This document shows positions 1-6,649 of a stretch of 6,672 bases of DNA, in pieces. Below the pieces are notes generated by a model. That model was not told the origin of the DNA. It saw only the letters and a program-made list of their open reading frames with translations, and searched no databases. This DNA is from Deltaproteobacteria bacterium (GTDB lineage Bacteria > Desulfobacterota > Syntrophia > Syntrophales > UBA5619). Both the position numbers and the translations under genes were made by a program. The first letter of the stretch is position 1. Each line of letters begins with the position of its first letter. The stretch lies in assembly GCA_026388345.1 (NCBI GenBank), contig JAPLJY010000150.1:1-6672 (forward strand), written 5' to 3'.

Positions 1-776
1 TCGGCGCGTGAGGCTGCGGCGACGTAGAGGGGCGGCTTCGTAACGAGATGATACGCCCCCCCTCCCGTGCGATACGCGAAAAAGATCAAAAGCGGCGCCC
101 CGGACAGCATCGCCAGGATGAAGGGGATTTCCGGAATCCGGGCCTCGCCGCCGGCAAACCGGACGGTGACGGCCCGCTGCTCCCGGCTCCACAGCCGGTC
201 CCCTGTCAGGGAAACCAGCCCTCCCTCCCGCAGGAAATGCAGACCCTCCAGGATGTCCATGGCCGAGCCGCCGTTTTCCGGGACGGAGACAACGCGGATC
301 CCGCTCTGTTCGACACTCTTCTTCTGCCGCCGTTCGATCTGCTCCCGGTGCTTCGCCCCCAGGTACAGCAGAAGCCTCAGGCGGGGATGGTTTTTTCCAT
401 AATGCTGCAAGAGTCGGGCAGCGATCTCCCAGCTGCCCACATGGGACATCAGGATGATCCCCCCCCGTCCGCTTTCCGTCGCCGCGACAATATGCTCCCA
501 TCCCTCATACGTCGTCGGGAGATCATCGCTTTCCACCAGGCGAAACCGGTCCAAGAAGACGTGAACAAAATGGTGGTACTGCCGCCAGGCGCACAGGAGG
601 GCATGGCGGCGCCCCCGGTCCGGGAAGAGTCGGCGGTAGAAGCGTACACTGACGTCGACGCGCCGGGGAAACAAGAAGAAGTACCCCGTCGCTATGTGCC
701 AGGCGATCAGCAGAGAGATCCAGCTCCCGAATCTCTTCTCCAGGACGATGAGGCAGCGGTAGACAAAATCCTTCAT
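1..776 (-). CDS. LpxL/HtrB-like lysophospholipid acyltransferase (3' end outside window)
   Basis: Translating the minus strand from the ATG at 774-776 gives 258 residues with no stop before the window edge, so the C-terminus is missing. The start MKDFVYRCLI is followed by a hydrophobic stretch (about residues 18-36), as in inner-membrane late acyltransferases of lipid A synthesis. Residues 108-120 (ILMSHVGSWEIAA) carry the HX4E catalytic signature, H112 and E117. A second conserved-looking block lies at about 187-220 (SLTGDR, then PEIPFILA). The family transfers an acyl chain from acyl-ACP to a lipid acceptor on the cytoplasmic face of the inner membrane. Next to a ketosynthase and an MMPL exporter it more likely acylates the cluster product or its anchor than lipid A; that is inference. 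The ATG overlaps the preceding stop as ATGA (773-776), and a GGGAGGGG ribosome binding site precedes it. Confidence 0.9.
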   Translation of the reverse strand, partial: MKDFVYRCLIVLEKRFGSWISLLIAWHIATGYFFLFPRRVDVSVRFYRRLFPDRGRRHALLCAWRQYHHFVHVFLDRFRLVESDDLPTTYEGWEHIVAATESGRGGIILMSHVGSWEIAARLLQHYGKNHPRLRLLLYLGAKHREQIERRQKKSVEQSGIRVVSVPENGGSAMDILEGLHFLREGGLVSLTGDRLWSREQRAVTVRFAGGEARIPEIPFILAMLSGAPLLIFFAYRTGGGAYHLVTKPPLYVAAASRA

Positions 777-2395
777 GGTTCGTCCCCTCCCGACCCGTTC
801 CGGTCGGCAACAAACCACCACTCCTCGCCCTCCGGCGTGTCCACCTGGATTGCGGCGATGTCAAAACCGGCCGCAACGATCATCGCCTCCAGTGAGACCT
901 GCGTCCGGTAATGGGGAAGCAGACGGTGAATCTTCAGGCGGAGCTCTTCGATACGCCGTTTCCAGGGCCGGGGCCGGTCCGCGGGGATGGTGACCCGGAT
1001 GACGAGCCGGCCGCCGGGGATGAGTTTTGCGTGCAGAATTCTTAGCGTCTCCCGCAACGCCGCATCATCCAGCATGTGGATGACGTCGAGGATCAGCGCC
1101 GTATCGGCCCGGTCCGGCAAATCGGCAAGGTCGGGCGCCCGGCCCATCCGGGCCTCCCCCCGCGGCCCGAGGGCTCGTCCGGCCACGAGGATCCGCTCTT
1201 CGTCGGGATCGACGCACGTGACCGTGGCGGCGGGAAAGAGCTCCAGGAGCCAGACGGACGGAACGCCGTAGCCGCACCCGATGTCCAGGATGCGTCGGGG
1301 GTTCTTCATAAAGACCGCCAGACGGGGGAACAACGGATCCAGCCGGATCTTCCAGCGGGCGAAGAGGCGCGGGGTGGTCTCAATGTTGCGGTAACGCAGG
1401 AGCGTCCGTTCGGTGTGACGGGGCGACCCGGCCTCAAGGTTCTCCGGTGGGAGCACCACGGGGACGAGGGCCCGTTTCACCAGGGGCGGAACGATCAGAA
1501 AGGCCCCGACGAGGGAATAGGCGATCCCGAGCAATGACGTCAGGCCGATGCTCTTGAGGACCGCGTGCTGGGCGAAGGCCAGGACGCCGAACCCGATCAG
1601 GGTGGTCGCCCCCGCCAGGAACATCGCCTGGCGGATCAGTCCCATGAAGGGATGGCGCTCGTCGAGATACCGCTGGTAGGCGCAGACGTAGTAGATGCCG
1701 TAGTCGATCCCCATCCCCATGATGACGATCCAGAGCATGATCCCCGGGATATCAACCGGATGGCATAGGAGCTTCAGGGTCCCCAGCGTGCAGACGAGGG
1801 CGAAGACCACCGGCGCCAGTACGATCAGGGAGAGACGCCAGTCCAGGAAGAAGATGAAGACTACGAGGATGATCCCCAGACCCGTAATGAAGGCGATCTC
1901 GGTAAAGAGCAAAACGAGGACCTCCCCCAGGCGTTGGTTGAAGAGCCCCGCATCGAAGAGGCTCACAAGATTTGTCGCCGCATACCGGGCGAAGAACGCA
2001 TTCGCCTCGTAGACCGGACCCGGCGTCACCATGGAGACCTGTACCCAAGAGGATTTCTCCGCCGCGATCCCCAGGAAGCCGGCGAACTTCTCCGGGATCG
2101 TCGCGGCAGCCGGCGGCACCGCGGAAAGGGAGCTTACAAAGGCCCCGAAGGCATCCGGGGCGAACCCCAGTTCCCGGGATGCCTGCTTGAGTTCCCGCCG
2201 GAGATCCGCCACCCGGCGGGGTGTCCAGAAGGCCTTCCAGTCCGCCGTATGGCGCTTTGCCAGCACCTCCCCCGGGAAGAGGTCGGCAAGGGCAAAGGCC
2301 CCTTTGACCGTGCCCCGGTTGAGATCCTCCCGGAGCATCCCAACCAGGCGGTCGCTCTTGGCCTGCAAATCCTCCAGGCTGCGCCCCTCGGTCAT
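773..2395 (-). CDS. C-terminal half of MMPL/RND exporter fused to SAM methyltransferase
   Basis: This 540-residue frame has two parts. Residues 1-310 are the second half of an RND/MMPL transporter: a periplasmic loop (about 1-155), then five membrane segments (about 157-179, 188-210, 216-240, 252-274, 283-305), with the motif GMGIDYGIYY at 227-236, the usual acidic residue of MMPL proteins. Residues 330-540 are a class I SAM-dependent methyltransferase: motif I ILDIGCGYG (369-377), acidic CVDPDEE (394-400), ILDVIHMLDD (435-444) and LIPGGRLVIR (458-467). RND proteins have a cytoplasmic C-terminus, so the methyltransferase should face the cytosol, where SAM is available. Its likely role is methylating the cluster product; the substrate is unknown. 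The ATG at 2393-2395 has no good ribosome binding site and is probably an internal methionine of a longer protein that begins at 3758 and was cut by a frameshift at 2397-2404. If the frame were intact the fused protein would have about 993 residues. Confidence 0.88.
   Translation of the reverse strand: MTEGRSLEDLQAKSDRLVGMLREDLNRGTVKGAFALADLFPGEVLAKRHTADWKAFWTPRRVADLRRELKQASRELGFAPDAFGAFVSSLSAVPPAAATIPEKFAGFLGIAAEKSSWVQVSMVTPGPVYEANAFFARYAATNLVSLFDAGLFNQRLGEVLVLLFTEIAFITGLGIILVVFIFFLDWRLSLIVLAPVVFALVCTLGTLKLLCHPVDIPGIMLWIVIMGMGIDYGIYYVCAYQRYLDERHPFMGLIRQAMFLAGATTLIGFGVLAFAQHAVLKSIGLTSLLGIAYSLVGAFLIVPPLVKRALVPVVLPPENLEAGSPRHTERTLLRYRNIETTPRLFARWKIRLDPLFPRLAVFMKNPRRILDIGCGYGVPSVWLLELFPAATVTCVDPDEERILVAGRALGPRGEARMGRAPDLADLPDRADTALILDVIHMLDDAALRETLRILHAKLIPGGRLVIRVTIPADRPRPWKRRIEELRLKIHRLLPHYRTQVSLEAMIVAAGFDIAAIQVDTPEGEEWWFVADRNGSGGDEP
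784..791 (-). promoter_or_regulatory. Ribosome binding site of the acyltransferase gene
   Basis: The minus strand reads GGGAGGGG seven bases before the ATG at 774-776. It lies inside the last codons of the methyltransferase domain. It supports this start, which is also fixed by the ATGA stop/start overlap. Confidence 0.6.
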
Positions 2396-3758
2396 GAGAT
2401 AGATTCCAGAGCATGACCAAAAAGAACAGGGCCACCGCCACGAGTTTCGCGTTTCCCCCCGACAGGGCGATCCGGTCCAGAATCCGGCTCAGCCGGATAT
2501 TCCGGGTCTTCAGGGCTGGCGGCATGACGGGAAGGATCCGGGGGAAAATCCAGTGGACGAAGAGAAAGGCGAAGACCACCCCCAAGGCCGCAAAGACGCC
2601 GATCTCGGCCAGGACTCGGAACCGGCTCAACAGCAGCATCAGAAAGCCGCCGATCGTCGTCAGCGCAGCAAGGATTTCCGCCGCCCGGACCTCGCGGGCG
2701 GCTTGCCGACCCGAGACCTCGCAGGGACGGTCCAGGAACAGCAGATAGGTGATCCCCAGATCCACCGTGAAGGCCATGATCGCCCCGCCGAAACTGACGG
2801 CCAGGATGGAGAGGGAGGGAAAGAGGAACGAGCAGAAAAGCAGCGCGAGAATGGCGCCGGCCGTGGACGGAAGCAGGGCCAGAAGCCCGACGAGGGGCCG
2901 GGGAAAGGTGATGATCAGCAGGAAGGCGATCCCGACCGTCGTCAGGATGATCGCCGTTCTCATGTCGTGGCGGGCGGCGTTCTCGTTGTCCAGCGCGGCC
3001 CGGTAGGCCCCCGCGGGCGTCAGGGTGAAACGGATGCCGCGGGGCTGAACCTGGCCGTTGAGCTTCTCCCCGAGCGTCTGGATGAGCGGGGGAATGGCTC
3101 GGGAATAGGTCGTGTCCGTCGCAGAACCCTTCAATTCCGCCATGACGAGCAGATGTTCCCCGTCCCGGGAGAACAGTTTCCCCCGGTAGAGCTGGGCGTC
3201 CCGGCTCGGCAGGAGCTGGGACATCCGGGCCAGGACCGGGTTTCGCAGACCGAGGGGATCACGGGCGATGAGGTCGGCCTGCCCGATCCCTTCGAGCCCC
3301 TGCACGACCTTGAGATCTTCCGCCAACGCCCGGCGCACCTCGGCCGGCGCGAGGAGCGGCGCGATCTGCGCCTCCAGTTGCGGTCCGTTGTACAGCAGGG
3401 GCAGGTAACCGACGATATGGGCCATCAGTTCCGGAAAGAGCGCCTCCATCTGCTGCATGCCGACCTGCCGGAAAAGACCGCTCTCCCCGAGCCCGGCCTC
3501 GATCAGGTCGGCCCCGGCCGTTAGGGCGTCCCGGTCCCCTCCCCGAATCGCGACATCAATGATCAGCCGGTCCTGGACGGGGAGATGGCGGATGACACGG
3601 TGGGCGTCCGCCAGCACGGGGTCGTGACGGGGGAGCGATGCCAGGATGTCCGTTTCGATCCGCACGCCGCCGAGGGATTCGTACAGCAGGAGCCCCCCCA
3701 GGACCGCCACGACGGCGAGCATCCATGACCAGCGAATTCGATAGCGTCGGAAGAACAT
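1752..3758 (-). CDS. N-terminal half of MMPL/RND exporter, frameshifted
   Basis: The frame opens with a basic N-terminus and membrane segment 1 (about residues 11-28). A periplasmic domain follows (about 30-265), then segments 2-6 (about 268-285, 289-308, 316-342, 360-378, 382-406) and segment 7 (about 439-451). AFTVDLGITY (329-338) holds the membrane aspartate expected in this half. This is the first half of a 12-segment RND/MMPL lipid exporter. After W451-N452 the reading is no longer transporter-like: it becomes rich in Gly, Pro and Arg and runs on to a chance stop at 1752, while transporter sequence resumes in another frame from 2395. Genuine coding therefore ends near 2400, and the last 214 or so residues are out-of-frame read-through. 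The start is supported by AGAGG (3768-3772) nine bases upstream and by the MFFRRYRIRW start. In aryl-polyene and xanthomonadin clusters such proteins are thought to move the lipid product across or out of the inner membrane. Unless the frameshift is a sequence error, the exporter is probably inactive. Confidence 0.88.
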   Translation of the reverse strand: MFFRRYRIRWSWMLAVVAVLGGLLLYESLGGVRIETDILASLPRHDPVLADAHRVIRHLPVQDRLIIDVAIRGGDRDALTAGADLIEAGLGESGLFRQVGMQQMEALFPELMAHIVGYLPLLYNGPQLEAQIAPLLAPAEVRRALAEDLKVVQGLEGIGQADLIARDPLGLRNPVLARMSQLLPSRDAQLYRGKLFSRDGEHLLVMAELKGSATDTTYSRAIPPLIQTLGEKLNGQVQPRGIRFTLTPAGAYRAALDNENAARHDMRTAIILTTVGIAFLLIITFPRPLVGLLALLPSTAGAILALLFCSFLFPSLSILAVSFGGAIMAFTVDLGITYLLFLDRPCEVSGRQAAREVRAAEILAALTTIGGFLMLLLSRFRVLAEIGVFAALGVVFAFLFVHWIFPRILPVMPPALKTRNIRLSRILDRIALSGGNAKLVAVALFFLVMLWNLSHDRGAQPGGFAGQERPPGWDAPGGSQPGHGQRGLCPCRPLPGGGAGKAPYGGLEGLLDTPPGGGSPAGTQAGIPGTGVRPGCLRGLCKLPFRGAAGCRDDPGEVRRLPGDRGGEILLGTGLHGDAGSGLRGECVLRPVCGDKSCEPLRCGALQPTPGGGPRFALYRDRLHYGSGDHPRSLHLLPGLASLPDRTGAGGLRPRLHAGDPEAPMPSG
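2397..2404. repeat. 4-base tandem duplication (AGAT x2) at the exporter frameshift
   Basis: The plus strand reads AGATAGAT, so the coding strand reads AATCTATCTCATGACC. Removing one four-base unit gives TGG AAT CTC ATG ACC GAG, which joins residue 453 of the upstream half directly to the first methionine of the downstream half without loss of transporter sequence. The net shift of four bases (+1 frame) is exactly what separates the two frames. It could be a real mutation or an assembly error. Confidence 0.7.
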
Positions 3759-3767
3759 CGTTATATG

Positions 3768-3772
3768 CCTCT
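3768..3772 (-). promoter_or_regulatory. Probable ribosome binding site of the exporter gene
   Basis: The minus strand has AGAGG nine bases before the ATG at 3756-3758. The spacer between the glycosyltransferase stop (3799) and this ATG is only 40 bases and shows no hairpin plus T-run, so transcription probably continues through it. Confidence 0.45.
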
Positions 3773-3798
3773 GCCGTTGCGATAGGGGAAAAGTGTCC

Positions 3799-4554
3799 TC
3801 AATTCTCCTGATTTTTCCTCCGGATCGCCCCGCAAAGGCGCAGGACCCGCAGGAAGATCAACCGGCTGAACGTCCCTGAATTTCTGCAGAAATCGACGAA
3901 GGGACGAAAATGGGAAATTCTTTTCATGCCGGGCGTATAGGAAACGTGCACCGGCGCCTCGACGACAGGGATCCCCGCCCACCGCGCCCGGACCAGGATC
4001 TCCACCTCGAATTGGAATCGCCGGGCGCGTACACCGAGCCGCATGGCCTCCGGCAGGGGATAGACGCGCATCCCGCTCTGTGTATCGGAAAGAGCAGGCC
4101 CGCCGGCCGCCCGGACCCAGAAATTGGAGAATTTCCGCCCGAAGCGGCTCGTCCAGGGGACATCGTCCCCGATCATCCCCTCCCGCCGGCCGATGACGAT
4201 GGGACGCTTGCCCGCGGGGATGGCCCGGATCAGGCCGGGGACATCCGCTGGGTCGTGCTGCCCGTCGGCATCCAGCGTTACAACCCAGTCCGCCTTTCCC
4301 TCCATGGCCGAAAAGCCGGTCAGGATGGCCTCTCCCTTGCCGCGGTTTTCCTCATGCCGCAGGACCGTAACCCCGCCGAACCGCACGAGGCCCGCCGCCG
4401 TCCCGTCCGTCGAGCCGTCGTCAACGACCCAGACGGGTAAATTGAGCGCAAGTGCCCGTTCGATCACGGAGGCAACCCCCCCGGCGTGGTTGTAAACGGG
4501 GATCAGAACGGCGAAGCGGCCGGCCGAAGTCCCGTATGTGCGCCCCCCCGTCAT
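3799..4554 (-). CDS. Family 2 (DPM1-like) glycosyltransferase
   Basis: The 251-residue protein has a GT-A fold signature. FAVLIPVYNH (14-23) is the first beta strand, VVDDGSTDGT (43-52) binds the nucleotide sugar, and LDADGQHDP (94-102) holds the DxD metal site. DTQSGMR (157-163) is the acceptor-side motif of dolichyl/polyprenyl-phosphate sugar transferases, and RRFQFEVE (178-185) is also typical. The C-terminus is basic and amphipathic (about 211-240) with no clear membrane span, so the protein is probably cytosolic or peripheral to the inner membrane. Relatives in aryl-polyene clusters are assumed to attach a sugar to the lipid part of the product, but donor and acceptor cannot be read from the sequence. 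The ATG overlaps the ketosynthase stop as ATGA (4551-4554). No Shine-Dalgarno sequence is visible before it, so translation probably depends on coupling. Codons 2-4 include a run of seven G. Confidence 0.93.
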   Translation of the reverse strand: MTGGRTYGTSAGRFAVLIPVYNHAGGVASVIERALALNLPVWVVDDGSTDGTAAGLVRFGGVTVLRHEENRGKGEAILTGFSAMEGKADWVVTLDADGQHDPADVPGLIRAIPAGKRPIVIGRREGMIGDDVPWTSRFGRKFSNFWVRAAGGPALSDTQSGMRVYPLPEAMRLGVRARRFQFEVEILVRARWAGIPVVEAPVHVSYTPGMKRISHFRPFVDFCRNSGTFSRLIFLRVLRLCGAIRRKNQEN

Positions 4555-5783
4555 ACGAGGGAAAACAGCAGCGAGGTGTTGATTCCGCCGAAGGCGAAAT
4601 TGTTGTTCATGCCGATCCGGAACCGGTGCTCCCGGACCCCGCCTGTGACATGGTTCAGGGGTGCGCAGGCCGGATCAGGTTCTTCAAGGTTCCGCGTCGG
4701 CACGATCAGCCCCTCTTTGAGCATCAGGATCGTCACGGCGGACTCGATCGCGCCGCAGGCCCCCAGGGTATGGCCCATGTACCCCTTCACGGCGCTGACC
4801 GGGACGCGCGCCCCGAAGACATCGTGGGTCGCCCGGGACTCGGCGATGTCGCCCAGCTCCGTGGCCGTGGCATGGGCATGGACATGGCCCACATCCTCTG
4901 CCCGGATGCCCGCATCCTCGAGGGCCAGCCGCATCGCGCCGGCCATCCCCTCCGCGCTTGGGTTGGTGATGTGGCCGCCGTCGCAGTTGTTTCCGAAACC
5001 GATGATCTCGGCATGAATGGCCGCCCCTCGTTTATGCGCCCGCTGATACGACTCCAGGATGAGGCAGCCGCTCCCCTCCCCCACGACCAGCCCGTCCCGC
5101 CGACGGTCGAAGGGACGTGGCGTCTGTTCGGGACGGTCGTTGTAATGTGTGGATGTGGCGCGCATGACGTCGAAGATCCCCGCATCCATGGAATGCATCT
5201 CCTCGGCACCGCCGGTGATCATGATCTCCGCGCGGCCCGCCCGGATCTGTTCATACCCGAAGCCGACCCCCTGGGATCCGGAGACGCAGGCCGTGCAGGA
5301 GGCGATCACCGGCCCCTGCGTCCGGAACATCGTGGCCAGATTGGCCGCGCAGGTGTGGCTCATGAACCGGATGTAGACGGAGGATTGCAGCCCCTTGAGA
5401 CTGTTTGTCGCAAGGATCTGGCGGAGGTAGTCCTCCATGGCCTGGGAACTGCCCGCGGTGGAGCCGAATGAGACGCCGCAGGCGGGCGAGGCGATCTCTG
5501 CGGCATCGAGGCCGGCGTCGCGCACCGCATCGGCGGCGCTGAGCGCCGCGAGAATCGCCACACGGCCCATGGACCGGCGGAAGTGCCTGGGAATGTCCCC
5601 TTCCTCCACCCCCGTGCAGACCCCGGCGACGCCGGTCCGGAGGTTTTCGATCTCCCGCCACTCCGGCATCGCGCGGACCCCGGTCCGCCCCTCCGTGAAG
5701 GCCTCCCGGAGCTCCGCGAGGGAGTGACCGATGGGGGTGCGCAGACCGATCCCCGTAACGACGACCCTGCGTTTGTCTGTCAT
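4551..5783 (-). CDS. Beta-ketoacyl-ACP synthase, FabF-like
   Basis: This is a full-length condensing enzyme of about 410 residues, the usual FabF/KAS II length. It performs Claisen condensation of malonyl-ACP with an acyl-ACP in the cytosol. Counting from the ATG at 5781-5783, the nucleophile is C166 in TACVSGSQ, the catalytic histidines are H304 in HAHATAT and H338 in YMGHTLGA, and the conserved lysine is K333 in SAVKG. The enzyme therefore looks active and is not a chain-length factor lacking the cysteine. NNFAFGGIN near the C-terminus is the gate region. The common HGT around the first histidine reads HAT here. A GTG at 5787-5789 in the same frame would add two residues and overlap the DegV stop. 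I prefer the ATG because GAGGTGATC lies immediately upstream at good spacing. With a glycosyltransferase, MMPL exporter and LpxL-like acyltransferase downstream, a role in polyene or other specialised acyl-chain assembly is more likely than housekeeping fatty acid synthesis. No ACP or ketoreductase is in view to confirm it. Confidence 0.93.
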   Translation of the reverse strand: MTDKRRVVVTGIGLRTPIGHSLAELREAFTEGRTGVRAMPEWREIENLRTGVAGVCTGVEEGDIPRHFRRSMGRVAILAALSAADAVRDAGLDAAEIASPACGVSFGSTAGSSQAMEDYLRQILATNSLKGLQSSVYIRFMSHTCAANLATMFRTQGPVIASCTACVSGSQGVGFGYEQIRAGRAEIMITGGAEEMHSMDAGIFDVMRATSTHYNDRPEQTPRPFDRRRDGLVVGEGSGCLILESYQRAHKRGAAIHAEIIGFGNNCDGGHITNPSAEGMAGAMRLALEDAGIRAEDVGHVHAHATATELGDIAESRATHDVFGARVPVSAVKGYMGHTLGACGAIESAVTILMLKEGLIVPTRNLEEPDPACAPLNHVTGGVREHRFRIGMNNNFAFGGINTSLLFSLV

Positions 5784-5792
5784 GATCACCTC
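5784..5792 (-). promoter_or_regulatory. Extended Shine-Dalgarno sequence deciding the ketosynthase start
   Basis: The minus strand reads GAGGTGATC directly before the ATG at 5781-5783, a nine-base match to the anti-Shine-Dalgarno end of 16S rRNA. The GAGG core is five bases from the ATG. The DegV stop codon TGA (5786-5788) lies inside it, so ribosomes finishing DegV arrive exactly on the ketosynthase initiation site. This supports the ATG over the in-frame GTG at 5787-5789, which overlaps the binding site. Confidence 0.65.
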
Positions 5793-6649
5793 GTCCGTTC
5801 GGTCTTAGGAAATGGGTCCGGCAGAAAGGCCACGGCCCAGGTACCCGGCCCCATATGCGCCCCGGAGGTGAGGGACATGGGGTGGAGGATGATCTCCGCC
5901 TCCGGCCAGCGCCGCACGATTTCCGGCTGCACCTTTTTGGTCACCCATGCAAGGTTGTCGGTATACTCGATCATGATCATGGCGCGCCCGTTTGTCTCCA
6001 GCGCAGCGGTCAGTTTCTCCAGAGCGAATTTCAACTGTTCCGTCCGGTTCCGGACGACCCCCATCTTCCTGGCCCCCTCGGGAAACGGGCTGATCACGGG
6101 TTTCATTTGGAGCATGTCGCCGAAGAAGGCGCCGGTCCGGGAAAGCCGTCCGCCGGCCGCCAGGTACCGGAGCGTGTCCAAAAACACATATTCCTGACAG
6201 CGCGCCGCCCCCTCGCGGGCATAGCGGATCACCTCTTGGGCATCGCGGGTCCCGAGGGCAAAACGGGCCGTGGCCAGGGCCAAAAGTCCCAGGCGTCCCG
6301 ACGCCGCCCCGCTGTCGATAACCGTGAAGCGCCTCTCCCGGTCGTGCCGCTGCTGCCACGCCAGCGCCTCCCCGTAGTTCCCCGTGAACGCGGAACCGAC
6401 GCACAGGTAGAGGACCCGGGGATAACGGTCCAGGACGCTCCGATAATGCTCATGGCGCTCGAAGACGGAGGCCTGTGCAGTGGAGACCTTTACCCCCCTG
6501 CGCATGGCCGCATAGAGCTCCTCCGGGGCGTAATGGGTCTCGGGGAGAGATCTCTCCCCGACGGTGATGTAGCTGTCCAGGATGGTCACCCCCAACCCCG
6601 CCGTCGTCTCGCGGCCGATGGAACCCGCGGCGTCCGTGATGATATGCAT
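5786..6649 (-). CDS. DegV family (EDD fold) fatty-acid-binding protein
   Basis: The 287 residues cover a whole DegV domain. HIITDAAGS at the N-terminus corresponds to the usual IVTDS block, and VSTAQAS (about 55-61) to the TSQ-type ligand motif. GSAFTGNYGEA and VIDSGAASGRLGLL follow, then LDTLRYLAAGGRLSRTGAF, LQMKPVISP and the C-terminal GAHMGPGTWAVAF. DegV proteins bind a single fatty acid; in Firmicutes the related FakB delivers it to the kinase FakA for phosphorylation. Here it directly precedes a ketosynthase, so it may bind or present an acyl chain to the pathway; that is inference. The start is uncertain. The ATG at 6647-6649 has no convincing ribosome binding site, and the frame stays open upstream to the window edge (RRPVEQA precedes the methionine). 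The gene may therefore start outside the window, possibly as a fusion with an upstream domain such as DAK2/FakA-like. The stop at 5786-5788 lies two bases before the ketosynthase ATG. Confidence 0.87.
   Translation of the reverse strand: MHIITDAAGSIGRETTAGLGVTILDSYITVGERSLPETHYAPEELYAAMRRGVKVSTAQASVFERHEHYRSVLDRYPRVLYLCVGSAFTGNYGEALAWQQRHDRERRFTVIDSGAASGRLGLLALATARFALGTRDAQEVIRYAREGAARCQEYVFLDTLRYLAAGGRLSRTGAFFGDMLQMKPVISPFPEGARKMGVVRNRTEQLKFALEKLTAALETNGRAMIMIEYTDNLAWVTKKVQPEIVRRWPEAEIILHPMSLTSGAHMGPGTWAVAFLPDPFPKTERTR

Noticed and set aside
48..911. Plus-strand open frame of 287 codons
   Set aside because: It is antisense to the LpxL-like acyltransferase and the methyltransferase end. Its translation is low-complexity, rich in Pro, Arg, Gln and Asp, and lacks recognisable motifs, as expected for a GC-rich shadow frame.
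1752..2396. The last 214 or so codons of the 1752-3758 frame as genuine protein
   Set aside because: This stretch is Gly/Pro/Arg-rich, while the other frame over the same bases encodes clear transporter loop and membrane segments. It is read-through after the frameshift.
2455..2460. C6 run as the site of the exporter frame change
   Set aside because: Between 2455 and about 2406 only the upstream frame gives a hydrophobic membrane segment (LVAVALFFLVMLW). The other frame gives CSFWSCSG-like sequence, so the change must lie further downstream, at the AGAT repeat.
2553..3524. Plus-strand open frame of 323 codons
   Set aside because: It is antisense to the well-supported exporter. Its composition is extreme (Gln, Gly, Arg, Asp) with no hydrophobic core or motif.
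3759..3798. Terminator or promoter between glycosyltransferase and exporter
   Set aside because: The 40 bases hold a ribosome binding site but no inverted repeat with a T-run and no convincing -35/-10 pair.
4452..5471. Plus-strand open frame of 339 codons
   Set aside because: It is antisense to the ketosynthase, whose catalytic residues are all in place on the other strand. No family features are visible in it.
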